Assembly: GCF_918797505.1 (NCBI RefSeq)
Contig: NC_092801.1
Span: forward strand, 33,928,487-33,992,486
Direction of reading: 5' to 3'
DNA length: 64,000 bases
DNA from: Bemisia tabaci
Taxonomy: Eukaryota > Arthropoda > Insecta > Hemiptera > Aleyrodidae
The notes under the pieces are model-generated. The model saw nothing but the letters and a program-made list of their open reading frames with translations, ran no database searches and had not been told where the DNA came from. The number at the start of each line of letters is the position of its first letter. The first letter of the stretch is position 1. This document shows positions 10,038 through 23,840 of the stretch, one piece after another. A program made the translations under genes and the position numbers.

Positions 10038-10334
10038 TCACCCCACTTTTTAAATTTTGCAATTTTTTCAAATGTAGGTATAAAAAAAATCGGATTTAGA
10101 ACAAAAATTACAAACAAGAAAAGGCAAAAAAATCTCTCATTTCCTGAGAGTTAAAGTACAGTAATTTCCAATATTTTCGTCTTTCGGTGTTACTGGATAC
10201 AGCACCTTTCATTAGTCTAGTTGAGAGAGAAACCAAACACGCAATTTGGCCTGGTGCGGCGCGGCGCAGAGAGCAATGATGACGAGGACCTAAGATGAAA
10301 AGGAGAGGCCTTTGGGATAGGCCCTCGACGCACC

Positions 10335-10497
10335 GGTTAGCATGAAACACATTAGCGCCTACAAGACTCCCTGAATACTCCAAGCATTGGGTCTAACGTA
10401 ATGTGGTCAGCAGCGGTTGGCGTGAAACGCATGGCGCCTACAAGACTGTAGGGATACTTCACGCGATGCGCCAAACGCAATGCGGTCGGCGCGTTGG
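10335..10497. repeat. Two-copy ~85-bp imperfect tandem repeat
   Basis: The blocks CGGTTRGCRTGAAACRCAT, GCGCCTACAAGACT, ATACTNCAMGC and AACGYAATGYGGTC occur in the same order twice, from about 10335 and about 10412. The copies are clearly diverged. The flanking sequence is GC-richer than average and shows no gene. Confidence 0.7.
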
Positions 10498-10741
10498 CGG
10501 AAATTAAACGTATTAAATCACATTCATGTTTATTCTTCCATAATTTTTTCGTTCATTTCTTAGAAATTAAAGACCTTGTCCACACAGAAATAGGTTTACA
10601 GAACTTAACTTTCGCGCGAAGTTCCGTGAACTTTTGATAGTGTTGACAGGGCTTACACAAAAAATGTGCCCAACATGAATAAACGCGTCTTATGCATATC
10701 TCCTACTCCGGCACGTTCACTTGATGCTTTGTATAGATGTT

Positions 10742-10967
10742 CACTGGAAAAAAAAAACACATTGGATCTTAAGTCCAGACTCTTAAAAAAATTGAAAAAA
10801 AAAAGTACTCTTGATTCAATCAGATTTAACCAAGCCTCTTAATTTGAGCGGATTTCCCTTAGATTTAAGCTTAAATCTGATTGAATCAAAAATGTATGAG
10901 TCCTTTTTCTTGTCAATTTTTTCAAAAGTCTGGACCCTAGATACAATGTGTTTTTTTTTTCCCAGTG
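10742..10967. mobile_element. CACTG-ended palindromic MITE, family A copy 1
   Basis: The ends read CACTGG, an A-run and CACATTGGATC at the left, and their complement ending in CCCAGTG at the right. Most of the element is one long imperfect palindrome containing TTGATTCAATCAGATTTAA. It is flanked on both sides by the dinucleotide TT. Other copies lie at 27699, 38526, 42702, 56424 and 57293. The open frames on both strands are products of the palindrome. Confidence 0.92.
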
Positions 10968-11005
10968 TTTCAAAACGAATGAGAAGGGGTGGCAACATAC
11001 AGGCG

Positions 11006-11082
11006 GCCCATGGGCGGCAAAATGCAGGCGGCCCATGGACGGCAAAATGCAGGCAGCCCATGGGCGGCAAGTGGGAAAATCC
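11006..11082. repeat. 25-bp minisatellite, three units
   Basis: The unit CAGGCGGCCCATGGGCGGCA followed by AAATG occurs three times, with one or two substitutions per unit. The unit length is not a multiple of three, so the frames read across it differ from unit to unit and are not credible proteins. Confidence 0.85.
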
Positions 11083-11219
11083 GGCCCTGTTCAAGAGGTT
11101 ACCATCAGGATCTTTGGAGGAATTACAATTCCTCACTCTGGAATTGTAGAATATTTACTTTCCTGGATGAAAAATTGGGTAACACATTTATAAGAGATGT
11201 TGGCATCTCAATATGAAAC

Positions 11220-14200
11220 CAAGAGAGGAATACTCTGGCGATTTTAATATTTTTATTGTTCACTTGACGACAAAGTATTATATTACGATGAAGGTTGCTC
11301 TAAGGGAGCTGTATGGATTAATGTTGCAATGTAATCACGCAAATTTTTCGACACTCTTCCAGCTTGGATTTGAAACGATTAAGTATAATATCACAAAACA
11401 AAAGAAAAAACAATTTGAAAAAACAGGCAAGTACAAAGGTCTAATACAAAAGCAAGTAAGAAAGATAATTTCTTTTATTTGGCATAGAGAAAGAGGCAAA
11501 ATTAATATGTAGTAACTGGAAGAACCAGAAATATTCACTGTTGACTAAGTGAAATAAAAAACTTCACTTCGCGCATTTTATTAATATGATTTAGATAGAC
11601 TCCGGTAAAGTTCTTCACGGTCTAAGTGTTCACACCGCCAAAATTCAGCCTTCACTCGGGCGAATAGGCAAACCGCTGGAACGCCGAATTGCGGTGCGCG
11701 TCTAATTCCGCCGTGATTCGCAAAGGGAGCACTAGCACTGCGAGCTCCATTTTTCGTTCGACCGATTTTCCAAGTTTATTTGACTACTTATGACTAACTC
11801 GTTCATCACTTTTCACAGCCAAATTTAATTTCAGAAAAGCTAGAGAAAAGTGAGCAAGAATATTTTATTCAGCTCAGAGCGTGTGGCAAAATTGGTACAT
11901 GATATCTGGTAGAATAGAACCAGGAATATGCATCGGTGATAAAATGAAATAATAAAAAAAAATTATCTCATTTTAGTTATTTGACTTACTTAGATAAACC
12001 ATGGTTTCACAAACCTGGGTTCAGCAAAGTTTTTCACTGCTGACTTTCTTCTTCTGTTCAGCAGACGATCCTGTATATAAAAATGGAGGCCTGAAAAATA
12101 TTAACTGAACCAGGCAAGATCCAGTGCCATCTGCAAATATGTGACATGTGATATTGTGATATGTCCAACAGTTTTAAATACTAACAACTTCTACTTCATA
12201 GCTCAGGATGCATTCCTTTCAGTTGAGGTCCCTAATACCCTCATTCCCTCAGAAACCTTGGGCTTCTGTAATCAAGGAATGAGTTTATCATTCAAATTCG
12301 ATGGTCAAAAAATTACTTCAGATTTTGATGACTGTAATAGTAGCACTGAATATTTTGCCATTGCCTGTAAAGGTCAGATATTGAGTGTATTTTCGACAGC
12401 ATGAATATTTGTCAGCACCGTCAAAAACAATAATGAATCAAAATAATTGTCATCCTATCCCAAGGCAAACGCAAAAAAAATAAGTTGGTTTCACGTTCTC
12501 TGGGAGGAGAAATGAGCCTTCAAAAAACCACCAAATGTGGTCATATGATTTGGTTCAGTGCTGGTTAAAAAGAAAATTGCGTTGACATAAAAGCAGACTT
12601 ATATTTGCATGACATCACTTGATACGTCATGGTGTTTCTCCTGATCCCTGCATTGATTGCTTTTGACATCATGCAACGATGCAAGAAATAAATAGCACAG
12701 CAACACGCTATTGAACAGCAATTCATCATGCATAACAACTTCGGTGCATGAGTGTAAAATAAAATTCTGAACAGTTCAAAATGAAAAACCAGTGAAAATT
12801 AAAAACCTGGCTTTGTATTTATTGCACAAACAGTGCCTGCATTATTTCTTTCGAAAAGTTTGTGACAAAAGGAGTTTTCATCATTCTCACGATTAAAAAT
12901 TATGATGTCAATGCAAGATATTTAGCAGTCCTACCTTCCAAATTTGAGTTAAGCCTTGTAAAATTTTGTTGGCTAAAATGAATGGCTACTATATTATTAG
13001 CTTTTGGTTTGATTTCATCATTGGCTCCGTATGAGCCAATGCAAATTCAGAAGCAAAAGTTCCGAGGATACCTCCTGCAGGTTAAGAGGATTTCATCCAA
13101 TACAATCCCCACAAAAGCGAAAATTCTCCTAAAATATTCGGCAGTCTTTATCATGAGCGTCCTTGTGAAGACGCAACAAATAATTCATACTAATGTAGAG
13201 GAATACTCAAATAACTGTAGGGGTGTGATCCGGATCACAAATGGAGTGAAAACTCACTTGGGTATAAAGCTGCTATGCTGTTCTTCTTCTGCAGTTTTTA
13301 TCCCGAAAGCTAATTATTGGAGGTATGAGCATTGATGCACCAAAACTATGGTTTTAATGGGCAATATGAAATAATAAATAAACTCACACAGTAATTCAAT
13401 TGTCGCAGAACAGCAATTGCATTAGAAGAGAAAGGTAGCTCATAACGAGTAGCAGGGAGCAGTTGCTATGGTGCTATTTGTTGAAACATTGGCAGCTTCG
13501 CAGAGTTTTTGAGCATTTCCAGCAAAACAAAAATAAATTATAGCGTTTCTGGTACCTACCTTAAGCTGTACAGTTGTTTAACTCAACATTTTTCATGGTG
13601 AAATGGTAATGAATTACTGTTACTTTCAAGTGCTTTTTTTCAGAAGCAGTGGTCACCATTGCTTTCGGCTACAATGTCTCATTAAATACATACCTTGAAT
13701 AAAATACCTCGTTGCATAAATAATCGAGTAATGTTGAGTGATGAATCAGCCCTCATGATAACCCACCGTTTCGCGATGTGAGTGTAAATACAGCGTCTAA
13801 TTAGTTTTGGGTTTAAATGAGTTTTATCATGAGACAAGTAGAAGCCATGGAGTGGTCAGAAGATCTGATGACAGGATACTCAGATCCCGAAATGACCATC
13901 GTCATTTTAAAAACAGAAAGATAACCAGATCAGGAAGAAAAGGTAAAAACAAAAATTTTCGAAGAAAACATCAACACGAGTCCCGATAAAACTGGGAAAA
14001 CTTTTAAAATAGCATAAATAATTGATTGTTAGAGCACGAATGCAAGAATTCCATTTCAAATAAAAATATTGTTTAATCCGTGCCTTTTGTATGGTGTTCT
14101 TGACTTGCTGCATTATATGAATGCAAGGAAAAGAGCTCCCTGCTGACAGCTCAATATAATTCTCTGTAGTAAAAGCTACAGCATGACCCATTCCCCTTTT

Positions 14201-16900
14201 GTTTTTCAAATGCGACTGTTAACATAAATGGAATCAGGATAAAGTTACATGGTGCTTGTAACCTACAGCATGAAGCTATGATACTCATCCTGAACTGTTA
14301 AAGCATGATTTCCTGTTACCTTAAAAAATATAGAGAATAATAAGAAAATTACCACTGTCTTCTACTCCATGACTTGACCACAATGTATGTCAGGCTGAAA
14401 ATGGAAGGATTCCTCCAAGAAATTAAGTCCAGTTCATTCTCCAATCCATATTCAGCATTCGAAAGCAAAAGCTTGTTTTAACTTGGTGGGTGGCATACGA
14501 CGCTCATTGTTCGTTCTGGTGACAAAAAAAGAGGAAGAGGAAATTAGTTTGAACAAGAGATGGACATCTGTAGGAAAACAAGGTGACACTTCGAGAGCAT
14601 ATTGTGTACTGATAAAGAGGCCGGCAGAAGATGGTAACGGGTGATCTTAACTTGCTCACGATACATAATTCAAAATGATAGAGCTCACACATCGTATGAT
14701 GAGACAAACGTGAATCTCTGATTGGCTCTGAATTAGCACCACTCAACAGGTTAATACATGCAGTCCACCGATGATTGGTGACATAAACAATACTTCGACG
14801 TTTGTCTCAACATACGATATGCTAGCTCTAATAAAATGGATTAGGAGAAATGCATTACATTTAAGTAAGAGTATCAGCGATAGAAAAGAATTTAATATTT
14901 AATTTTCACTGGCTGAAATCAAAAACTATTGGTGCTTCCATGTACCTAAATCAATCACAGTTAAGGGCAATAGGCTTTTGAACTAGGATTGATTTTACAG
15001 AAAGAATTTCACTGCAGGAAAAGCCGTGACACTATCTTCTGGGCCTCTGCCTCAGTGATATTGGAGACTCCGGAAAATTCAAGTGAATCAGAACTTTGAA
15101 ATAAAAGGCTGGCACTGAGTCAGATCAATTAATGGGCAATGTCTGTTGAGAAAATTTATTCTTACTGAGAATTGCCATCAGAAATAAACCTCTTGCATGG
15201 GTCAGAGATGTGCGATTTAAGTTCTTATCTTGATGTAAAATTCTGCAAGGCAAGTGAGTGGGCACACTGGTTATTTCCGGGACAGACTCAAAAATCTGTC
15301 AAAACTAAGACCATAGTGATGATCCTCCATGCTGCAGTAAGTGTTCGTCTCTAAACCTATTCGAATTCTCCAAGCCCTAATAAGAGGCAGATACATTAAG
15401 AGGGTAACAGAGATTCCAGACATGGATTCCTCGCATCCGGTAGGAAACTTGCAAAAGTATTTGCTCCTGTGCATGGATAGTTTAGCGTCACATGGAGTTG
15501 GACTCTCAACATAGCATGAGGGATTCTCTCCGTCACAGCATCAACTGTTGAAACTTTTTCGGAGTTCAAAAATTGTGACTGAGAGGACCTATTAAATCAT
15601 TAAATTCATCACAAAATTTAAAATAAAAAGAAGAATTCAATTACTAATTCCTAATGCATGTGAGAGCTTTGATGTATTCAGCACACAAACATGTAAACAA
15701 CGAAGTTAGAAACACTTGAGTAGACGTGTTTAAATCACAAGATACGATCTCCATAATGACATGGACCCTATTATCCATGCACTTACAGGGGTCTCAGAAT
15801 CCGGGTTGGAGTGGAGATGTTCCTCTCTAAGTTGAGAAGGAGGAGAAATACTGTTATGTTACTGGTCTTTCAAGAACGAAATTAGGGTACTGAGTCCTTA
15901 TGACGCCATACAATCAACCGGTTGTTCGATCATCCGTTGAGAGCCGCCAAGGCACTTGTGTCACAAAAATTAAGAGTTCCACCCTGTCAGTAACATGCAG
16001 TGAAAACTTTCTTCTCACTTTCACATTACCTGGAACCCTAAGGGTCTATGGGTAAGACGAAAACAGGCAAGGCAAACTACTGACCTTCTATTCCGCTATC
16101 ATCACATCTGAGGATTCATTGGGCAGCTAGGGGGCATGCAAGTGAGCAACAAAATGACAGCACAGGCTAAACGAAGAACATACAAGAGTGGGATGCATGT
16201 GCTGCATTCCAGTTCAGTACAGTACAAAATGCTCAATCAGTATCATACGTGTACTTCATCAATCTCAGTCAACGGCTGATCCGATAGGTGTGATGGCAAC
16301 GATCCTCAGAGCCACGAAATATTGAATCAGGCAGCCTCGACATGAGCAGAGATACATTAGGGTGAAAAACAACGAAACAGAACAAAAGCTACCAAAATTA
16401 AATTAGCTTCGGTCTGATAAGATAATGTTAAAATGCACAAGGCCGGTGGCCTTGTAGAAAGGACGCTGTGATGGGTCCCGAAATTGACAGGCGGCAGGGT
16501 ACAAAAAGCCTGAAAATCTGCTGAAACAGTAAGTAATAACTGTATATGAACCTTCTTGCGAACAATTACAGATAATATAAATACTTACATCTTGATTATA
16601 TCCAAGGAAACGCTGCGTCACGTGTAAACCCACGCTGTTAACGCTAAATGCCTCTAGGAAGATGGCGTCACCGGAAACAGGAAACAGGAAACAAAAAAAT
16701 CCAATATGGCAGCACCAGGCAGCACAGAGTTTCATCAGACTAGAAGGAATATGTCTCATTCATCATCGTTTAATCGATGCTAGCCTTTTCCGGTTCCTTA
16801 TGGTCATACGTGTATGCAGCTCGCACAACACCAGTTGCTGTAACATATTAATTTATTTCGATGAGTTGTGAATTTTGGATTATCAAGTCGCATTATTTGA
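11220..16900. other. Gene-poor single-copy DNA upstream of the squid-like gene
   Basis: No repeat family from the rest of the window recurs here, and no frame resembles a protein I know. Frames of 87-118 codons (12141-12404, 12982-13335, 16403-16759 minus) lack recognisable motifs. Near 16662 there is AAGATGGCG, a motif common in housekeeping promoters, followed by three tandem GGAAACA blocks. This is 600 bp upstream of the squid-like start and could mark an upstream exon or promoter, but that is a weak inference. Confidence 0.5.
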
Positions 16901-17260
16901 GGAGAAAATGTTAATTTTATACAAATTTTGTTCCGTTACTTATTTTTTCACGAAACATAAACTGAAAACTCGAGAGTAATGCTGGCTTGTTATTTGTTGG
17001 GTACGCCGAAATCCATTGGGAACATACCTCTGTGCGTTTTATTCCCTTGTGAATTTTCGCATTTCCCTCCATTTTGTTTATTTTGAAAATACCGTGTCCA
17101 TTTTTGCGGCGTCTTGAAGTTTATCAACCTTATCTATCTTGTTTTGGTAGTTTAATTTCGCTTAGATAATACCTGACACTCTAGAAATATTTGTGCTCCA
17201 ATTTTCCACACATTTGTGAGTTATTTACGATTTGATCTCTCCTGCCAAAATCTGTGAATC

Positions 17261-18040
17261 ATGGCTGAAGCTAACGGACGCGCGGCTGGACCGGGTCGTG
17301 ATGATGACAGAAAGCTATTTGTCGGCGGCTTAGGTCGGAACACGTCAGAAACCGAAATCAAGGAATATTTCAGTCAGTTTGGAGAAGTAGAAAGTGTCAA
17401 TATCAAAATGGACCCAGCAACTAGGCTCCCTCGAGGATTTGCCTTTGTCGTCTTCACCGATGCCCAAACGATAGATAATCTTCTCGCAGCTGGTGATCAC
17501 TACATTGGTAACAAGAAAGTGGACCCAAAGAAAATCACCAAAAAGGTAAACCCTCTTAAGTGTAAAATATTCGTTGGTGGATTGACCTCCGAAATGACGG
17601 AGCAGGAAATTAAAGATCACTTCTCTCAGTACGGAACCATCACCGAGTTTCAGCAGCCTTTCGATAAGATGAAAAACCAGAAAAAAGGGTTTTGTTTCAT
17701 CCAGTTTGACGATGACTCAGTAGCGTATCAAGTTCTGAAGGACCCAAAGCAAGTCATTAGCGGTAAAGAAGTAGATGTTAAGAAAGTCAAATTCAACCCT
17801 GAGACGATGGGTGGAAGAGGTGGCCGTAATGCTGGCTACATGCCAAGGGGTGGAGGCTATGCGAATTCCTATGGCTACACAGCTGCTGATTATTATGGTG
17901 CTGCAGCTTATGATGGTTATGGTGCATCTTATGCAGGTTATGATTACAGTGCGGTTGGTTACCCCGGAAGTTACGGAGCGCAAGGTTATGGTGGTGGGAA
18001 ATACCGGGAAAATCCGTACAGTCGGCATGCACCTTACTAG
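17261..18040 (+). CDS. sqd: Squid-like hnRNP A/B RNA-binding protein
   Basis: The 259-aa protein should bind RNA in nucleus and cytoplasm and act in mRNA packaging, splicing, transport or translational control, as hnRNP A/B and Drosophila Squid do. It has two RNA-recognition motifs. RRM1 has RNP2 LFVGGL (residues 19-24) and RNP1 RGFAFVVF (58-65). RRM2 has RNP2 IFVGGL (103-108) and RNP1 KGFCFIQF (142-149). A Gly/Tyr/Ala-rich tail runs from ~183 and ends in NPYSRHAPY, resembling the PY-type nuclear import signal of this family. The start ATCATGG is the first ATG of the frame with a fair context. The whole protein lies in one exon, with no in-window intron, unlike the multi-exon Drosophila gene. 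It may therefore be a retrogene or an intron-less lineage-specific form. The frame is intact, which argues for function. Confidence 0.93.
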   Translation: MAEANGRAAGPGRDDDRKLFVGGLGRNTSETEIKEYFSQFGEVESVNIKMDPATRLPRGFAFVVFTDAQTIDNLLAAGDHYIGNKKVDPKKITKKVNPLKCKIFVGGLTSEMTEQEIKDHFSQYGTITEFQQPFDKMKNQKKGFCFIQFDDDSVAYQVLKDPKQVISGKEVDVKKVKFNPETMGGRGGRNAGYMPRGGGYANSYGYTAADYYGAAAYDGYGASYAGYDYSAVGYPGSYGAQGYGGGKYRENPYSRHAPY

Positions 18041-18330
18041 TTGAAATTTTCTCTCGACTGATTTGTCCCAAATCAATCAAATGTATTTGTATATTTGTTT
18101 GAAAAACCCTAATTCTAAGCAAGTGCGATTTCACACGGAATGGTTTTACAGTTAAAGCAGATTGACTTCGCACACTCACAGTATCGAGTCGGATAATAGA
18201 AATTATTTTAGTCAATTAGTTGTATATATTGCCGTATAATATGATGAAAGATGGGTTTGACCCTTCCTGTTTTCTATCTCATTTTTATTAGGGTAACCTG
18301 CTACAGAAGTAGGTACTCTCGCAGATGGAA

Positions 18331-18733
18331 AATGGACTGTCCAGCCCCATTAGAGGGCTTTTTTTTTATCGCGGATCAGGGTGGATCGCAGTGGATAGCA
18401 CTGGATCGGAATCCTGAGCGATCCGGACCGATCCAAGTGTTCCAAGTGATACAAAAATCCAAACTTGGAATTGGGTTCGATTTGTTATTGTTTTGATTTT
18501 TTGGGGACGGCAACTTCCTCGCATTAGGTTAGGATCACAGTAGATCGCGAGCTTGCCCCACCTTGGAAGAGCGATCCAGCGTTCCACCCTGATCCACCTG
18601 GAATGCTTGGATCACGCTGAGGAACGGAATAAAAAAATACCGATGTTCATCGCGATCCACTGCGATCCGCACAAAGAAAAGCCCTCAATTGTCCATACAG
18701 TTATCTCACAATGTATTGTGTGGATAGTCCATT
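18331..18733. mobile_element. ~400-bp TIR element downstream of the squid-like gene
   Basis: The left end AATGGACTGTCCA pairs imperfectly with TGGATAGTCCATT at the right. A subterminal GAGGGCTTTTTTT pairs with AAAGAAAAGCCCTC. The interior carries many copies of GGATC or GATCC around GGATCGCAGTGGAT-type blocks in both orientations, typical of a foldback element. It lies ~290 bp after the stop codon, so it may be transcribed as part of the 3' region. Confidence 0.6.
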
Positions 18734-18799
18734 TTTTGCTTAATTGCTTCTCCACGTAAGACAGGAATGGGAGCACCTGCTTTTATTCTAGGTTACCCA

Positions 18800-21700
18800 A
18801 ATCCCTACATAGTTTTGAGGCTTTCAGATGGAGGTTGCTTCTGTTTTTACGCATACACTATGCATATTTGTGTCAATCGCCAACCCTACCTACGGAGACA
18901 GGCTCTAAAGACATAATAATTTCTCATGTGCTTTAGCCTGAACTCATGCCAGATAAGTTAGCAGTTGTTTGCAATTACCGTCGTCCTACAGCCACAGAGG
19001 ATTGACTGTAGGCAACGGTGTTGCCGGGCGCAGGAATGTCAATCAGTCTCCTGTGTGCAACGGTCAGAATTAAACAGCTGCCAACTTAACTAAAATGAGT
19101 TCTATCATGATTCTGACGAGAGCATTCTATTAATAACAGGAATCCAGCTGCTCTTGAGGAACAACTAATTTTGCAAAATATTGTGAGAGCAACCGTGTTA
19201 TTTTTGAAATCAAACTGATGCTTCACAATATATTAATATCCCAGTTGCAAGTAATGTTTCACATTTTCATCACTGGAAAGAAAATTCTAGCTGGGAAGCA
19301 TTGTTAGTTTTTGATGCTCTTTTTGTAGACTAGTGATGAATCCTCAAGATTTTCTCTAATTATTGTTTAATTCAGTAATGAACTCAAACTTTTATATTAT
19401 TATTGTTCAGGAGTTGTATTGATTTCCTCAGCTCATCATATTGATTATTTTGTCTTGCTGCATCTAGCAACTGAACAGTAAGAAGATATTCTTACAATTT
19501 GCTTGTGCAATTGAAATGTCGAGTTGTATCTCAGCTGAAGGAGTTAAACATTTTTGTCCTTGCTGAATTTTATTTGTATTTGTACCTTCACAACCCTAGA
19601 CTCTTGTGTCTTTCTATTAAAGATTTTCTACATCTGATCAGTGGTTCAATTTCACCCTTAAAGTTTAGCAGCTTCCTCTATAGTGGTAGACAAATTTTTT
19701 AGCAGAATCAAAGATCTTTGCCCTAGCCATGATAGAACGTAAAAATGTCTAAGGAGCAAAGATGCAAAATCAAGACCATGCTGATCTTCTTCTCTTGCAT
19801 GGTTCTGGGTGAGGTTGGAACATTTCTGTTCAATTTAAGACAACTGTTACTTTCATTGCATGTATCTTCATCAATAATGAACCTGACTTGGATAACACCT
19901 CGATAACAGTATGTTGTATAGTCCGAAACCTCTGTCCGTTCTTAAATTTAAATTATTTTCATCTATATATTTGCTTGTCAATTTTTCCCCTATTTGCACA
20001 GAATGTTTTTTTCTATTTCCCATCTTTGTTTTCAGAAAAATTTTATTAAATGTTCAGCATTTTTGTGATTTTTCATTATATTTGCACTAGTTTTTTGATA
20101 GTTCGAACATATATTGTTAAAAAATGTATTTAAAAAAATAACTTTTCTTCAGCAAATTCTCCTGCTTGATTTTTGCTCAGCATGCTTTTATGAATACCTT
20201 CCGTTGACATTTTCTGAGTGGAAGTTAAGTTAATTTATTCCACCAAAATATTTCCATGAATTGTTAACTTTTTTTCTCAAATGAGTTCGTTGGTCTCTTA
20301 TTTTGTTGAAACTTCTTAAACTCACCTTGCCTCATTAAGTAACGAAATGTTGTGATTTTTTTTTTACAAGTTCTGTCCGATCAGTGATTTTTGTGAATCT
20401 TCAGATTTTTCTGGCTAAGGATGAGTCGTTGGTTACATTTTTTGCACTACCATAATATTTTGATGCCATGAGCATTTAATTTTCTCTTCCGTTCCTTTTC
20501 AAAGCCAAGAGAATTGATTGATCTCCATCTTTAGCTGATGTTGTTGGCTTTTGATTTATTTTCTTTCCATTTGACAAAGCTAAGAAATGTTGAGTAGAAT
20601 CAGACCCTTTCACAACTCTCCAAGAAAGAAGCCTCATTTATTGGAGAGAATTCATTTTATAGGAGCTGGTAGACGTGACTGCAACTTGAAGACACATTAA
20701 CAAGTGTTCATTCCACTAACAGGCTTGCTGTATGAAATGTTAAGGAAAGATTACTGAGATTGAAATGGTATTTTACCATCATCAAACTCAAATCATTTTT
20801 GTAAACAAAACTCTAGTTAACTTGTTTTAATCAGATTTCAAGTGAATATTTGCCCCAAAAAATGTGCCTTTCTTCAAAACCTCTATTTCGACAGACTTTA
20901 ACAGAAATGCATCAAATTGCAATAAGTTTGAACTGACGAAGAAATGAAGTTTTAAGTTCTATCTCTCCATTAGGCTCAGTATTAAAAACAAAGCTTAGCT
21001 CCTCTTTTCTTGTTACAAATATTGCTTCTCCACTTAGTATTTTTGATTAAAAAAAAAAAAAAAAAGTTACGATTATTTAAATTCGAAACTACTCCTAACT
21101 TTTTTTTTTATTTTTTCAAAATGCATTTGGGGGCATTTCTGTTAAACTTCGCTCATTTTTACCAATGTCGTTTTAATTAGAGGACTCAGTAATTCTGCCA
21201 GACCTGTTTGTGACAAAAATGCTATGAATAGGGCCCTAATCTCTTGAGAGAACATTTTCTTTAACTTTTTCCAAGGGCTTAAACCATCTCTGTCTACAAC
21301 CTAAGAATATTGCTCTTGGAACTTCCAGATACATATCTCCTGCAATTTTTGAGCTTTCCGAGTTCGATTTTTAGATTTTCTCCCTTTTCGCTCATGAAAG
21401 AGGTTAAGGAAAATGTCCTCCCGGAAGATATAAAGATATCTTGCTTCATCATATTATGAAATAAACGAACTCGAAAAATATAGAATTGAGTAGTAGTTGT
21501 AAGAAAATTTACTGCATTGTCAATTTCATCCTCATGTTTCACAAAATCAATCTGAGGCAGCATACTTCAGAAAAATTAGTGTTGGAGTAGTTGCACATTG
21601 TGTTTGTTCACCAAGTGAATCAGTGCTCGTGTGTTTAAGCTGCTCCAGTGTTGAAGTCTCTGGGAATCCAGGTCGATTTTTTCTCTAAAATTAAGGTGCC

Positions 21701-23580
21701 AAATAAGCCACGCCACTTTGTTATATCTACCAAATACCTGTAAGTGACCTGTAACGGTAACCGAAATATTTATTTGTGAAGATCTCTCTACCACTAGGTG
21801 GGCTTGTGTTTTATTTTCAGAGTTTCGATGATATCTTCAATGATTAAGAGCAAAAGTAACCCTAATCCAGGCAGTTTTTTAGAAACACATTCTATCAAAA
21901 TGCCTAGTCACTTTCACTGTTGACGTTTCACTTTCCTGTATTCTTCAAGTTACTCACCTCAGAGTTTGAACTAATGTAATAATGTCATTGAAATTTAGTA
22001 TGTGTTGAAAACATCATTGCTCACCTAATCTCTCATCACCTCTTCAAATCATATTCCACCAAAACTCACTTCCTCTCTTTTTTTTCTATTTTGTCTCCTT
22101 GTTTATATCATCTTCTGTCTTTCTCTTTAACTTTGCACCAAGTGCAAACTTCTACCAAGAGCAAATTCATGTAGCGACGATGTTGATATGTTACCTACAG
22201 TAACATTAAATCTGCAGGAGAAAAAGTCTCTATTTTCCCAAAATGTTTTAAGTCCAAAGTTGTTTTTGATCGATCTCTCCTCCTCTTTTCTCCCCTGATT
22301 CCCTAGTGTCAAACCTCTCATCTGTTGAACTTAGAGAAATTTTGTGAATAACGTTTGTATTGTTACGTGTTGTAAACAATTCCTCTGTTCATCTTGCTTG
22401 TCAAAAAATTTCAAAATTGCTGTCATTCCGTCTTGTAATTTTCTGTTTGAAACCAATCATATTTTTTAAAATAAAACTATTTTATGTACGAAAGTCTCTA
22501 CTTGTACGTTTCGCCTTTAATGATAGTGTCTATGACCTTGAGGAACTCGGTAGTTGTAGGGTTTATTTAGGACAAAAGATACCCAGGATGATCAGAAAAT
22601 GAAAAATAATTATCAGAATTGCAAGTAAAAGGTATGAAATGAAATAAAGAATGACTTATTTACCTAAATTTGTATCCAAAGAAATATCAAGTGTTTGAAA
22701 AGAGAGTGAAAAGTGTGTGGAAAGAGACCTGGCAGCCTCCAGGAGAAAATTTTTCTTGACTGCCTGCAATTACTTTAAACACATTCTTCAACAACCCAAG
22801 TATTTTGTCTCAGAATTTCTGGAATAATATCCTCTTCAATTTTTGAGATTAAGAGTCAAAGTTACCAGACTTTCTCCCTCCATGCTTTTGCAAAAAGTTA
22901 CGAGAAATTTTCTCCTGCGAAGAAATCCCTCTCACAGATCTGATGACAACTGCCTTCTTTATTTAATTTTTGCCAGAAGTCATTGAAAAAGATCAAACAA
23001 CTTAAGACGTGCAAAAGATGGGAGAGCTGTAATCATAAATAAAAAAATGCATCTATTTTTAAAACTTTAATATCACGAAATAAAAGTGGTGATAAAAACA
23101 GTACAAAACATACATTACAATATAAAAGGAAAATAACTAGATGAGATAGTAGATGAAAGACTAGACTTAAGACAAAAATAGATCTGTAAAACGATACTTT
23201 AAATAAATTGTTAAAAAAATAGGCTTGAAAGATTCACTAAAAAAGACATTGATCTAAAAGTAACTCGAACGGTAGGTACATCAGAGTTTTATTTACTCAG
23301 ACAGAGGACATTACCTGTTATTGATTTTCCACATGACAATAAAATGTGGGTAATTAGTCCAGAGACTCACTCTAAGAAGATATCCATGTACAAATTTTAA
23401 AAGAAATTCGATTTGAGGTGTAAAGCATCTCTTCAAGACCTCAAATTTAATTGGCTACTTATTAAAATAACACTGTCACCACCTATAATCTTGCGTCAAA
23501 ATTGCGACCAAGGAATTCGATAATTTTATGGGGAGACAAGTGTCAACTGGAAGCACTTTAATGGAAATCATACGATGATT
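18800..23580. other. AT-rich region without a recognised gene
   Basis: About 4.8 kb of AT-rich sequence with T-rich runs on the + strand, and no family repeats seen elsewhere in the window. The longest open frames (up to 89 codons at 21294-21563 minus) have no recognisable motif. It could be an intron, 3'-untranslated sequence or intergenic DNA. Confidence 0.5.
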
Positions 23581-23588
23581 GTAAGAAT

Positions 23589-23840
23589 GGACTGCATTAA
23601 GCAGAAAAGAACTAAGCCACATCAGCTATTGCCAAGGTCAATTGGGCAATTTAATTTTTAGAACATAAGGAGTTGTGCAGATTTTTATGCAGATTTCAGT
23701 GAATTTTGACACAGCACAATGCAAACTCCTTGAAATTTTCAAAGGAATCTGCACAAACGTTCTCTTGTAATAAATTAAATTGCCCAATTAAATTTAGCAA
23801 TAGCTCATGTGGCTTGGTTCCTCTCTGCTAAACGCGGTCC
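23589..23840. mobile_element. ~250-bp TIR MITE
   Basis: GGACTGCATTAAGCAGAAAA and the following AACTAAGCCACATCAGCTATTGC match, in reverse complement, the right end GCAATAGCTCATGTGGCTTGGTTCC..CTCTGCTAAACGCGGTCC. Inner arms pair through AATTGGGCAATTTAA. It has no coding content. Confidence 0.85.

Noticed and set aside
10811..11216. Several overlapping frames with repeated AAHGRQ/GGPWTAK-like peptides
   Set aside because: They are produced by a 25-bp minisatellite and a palindromic MITE.
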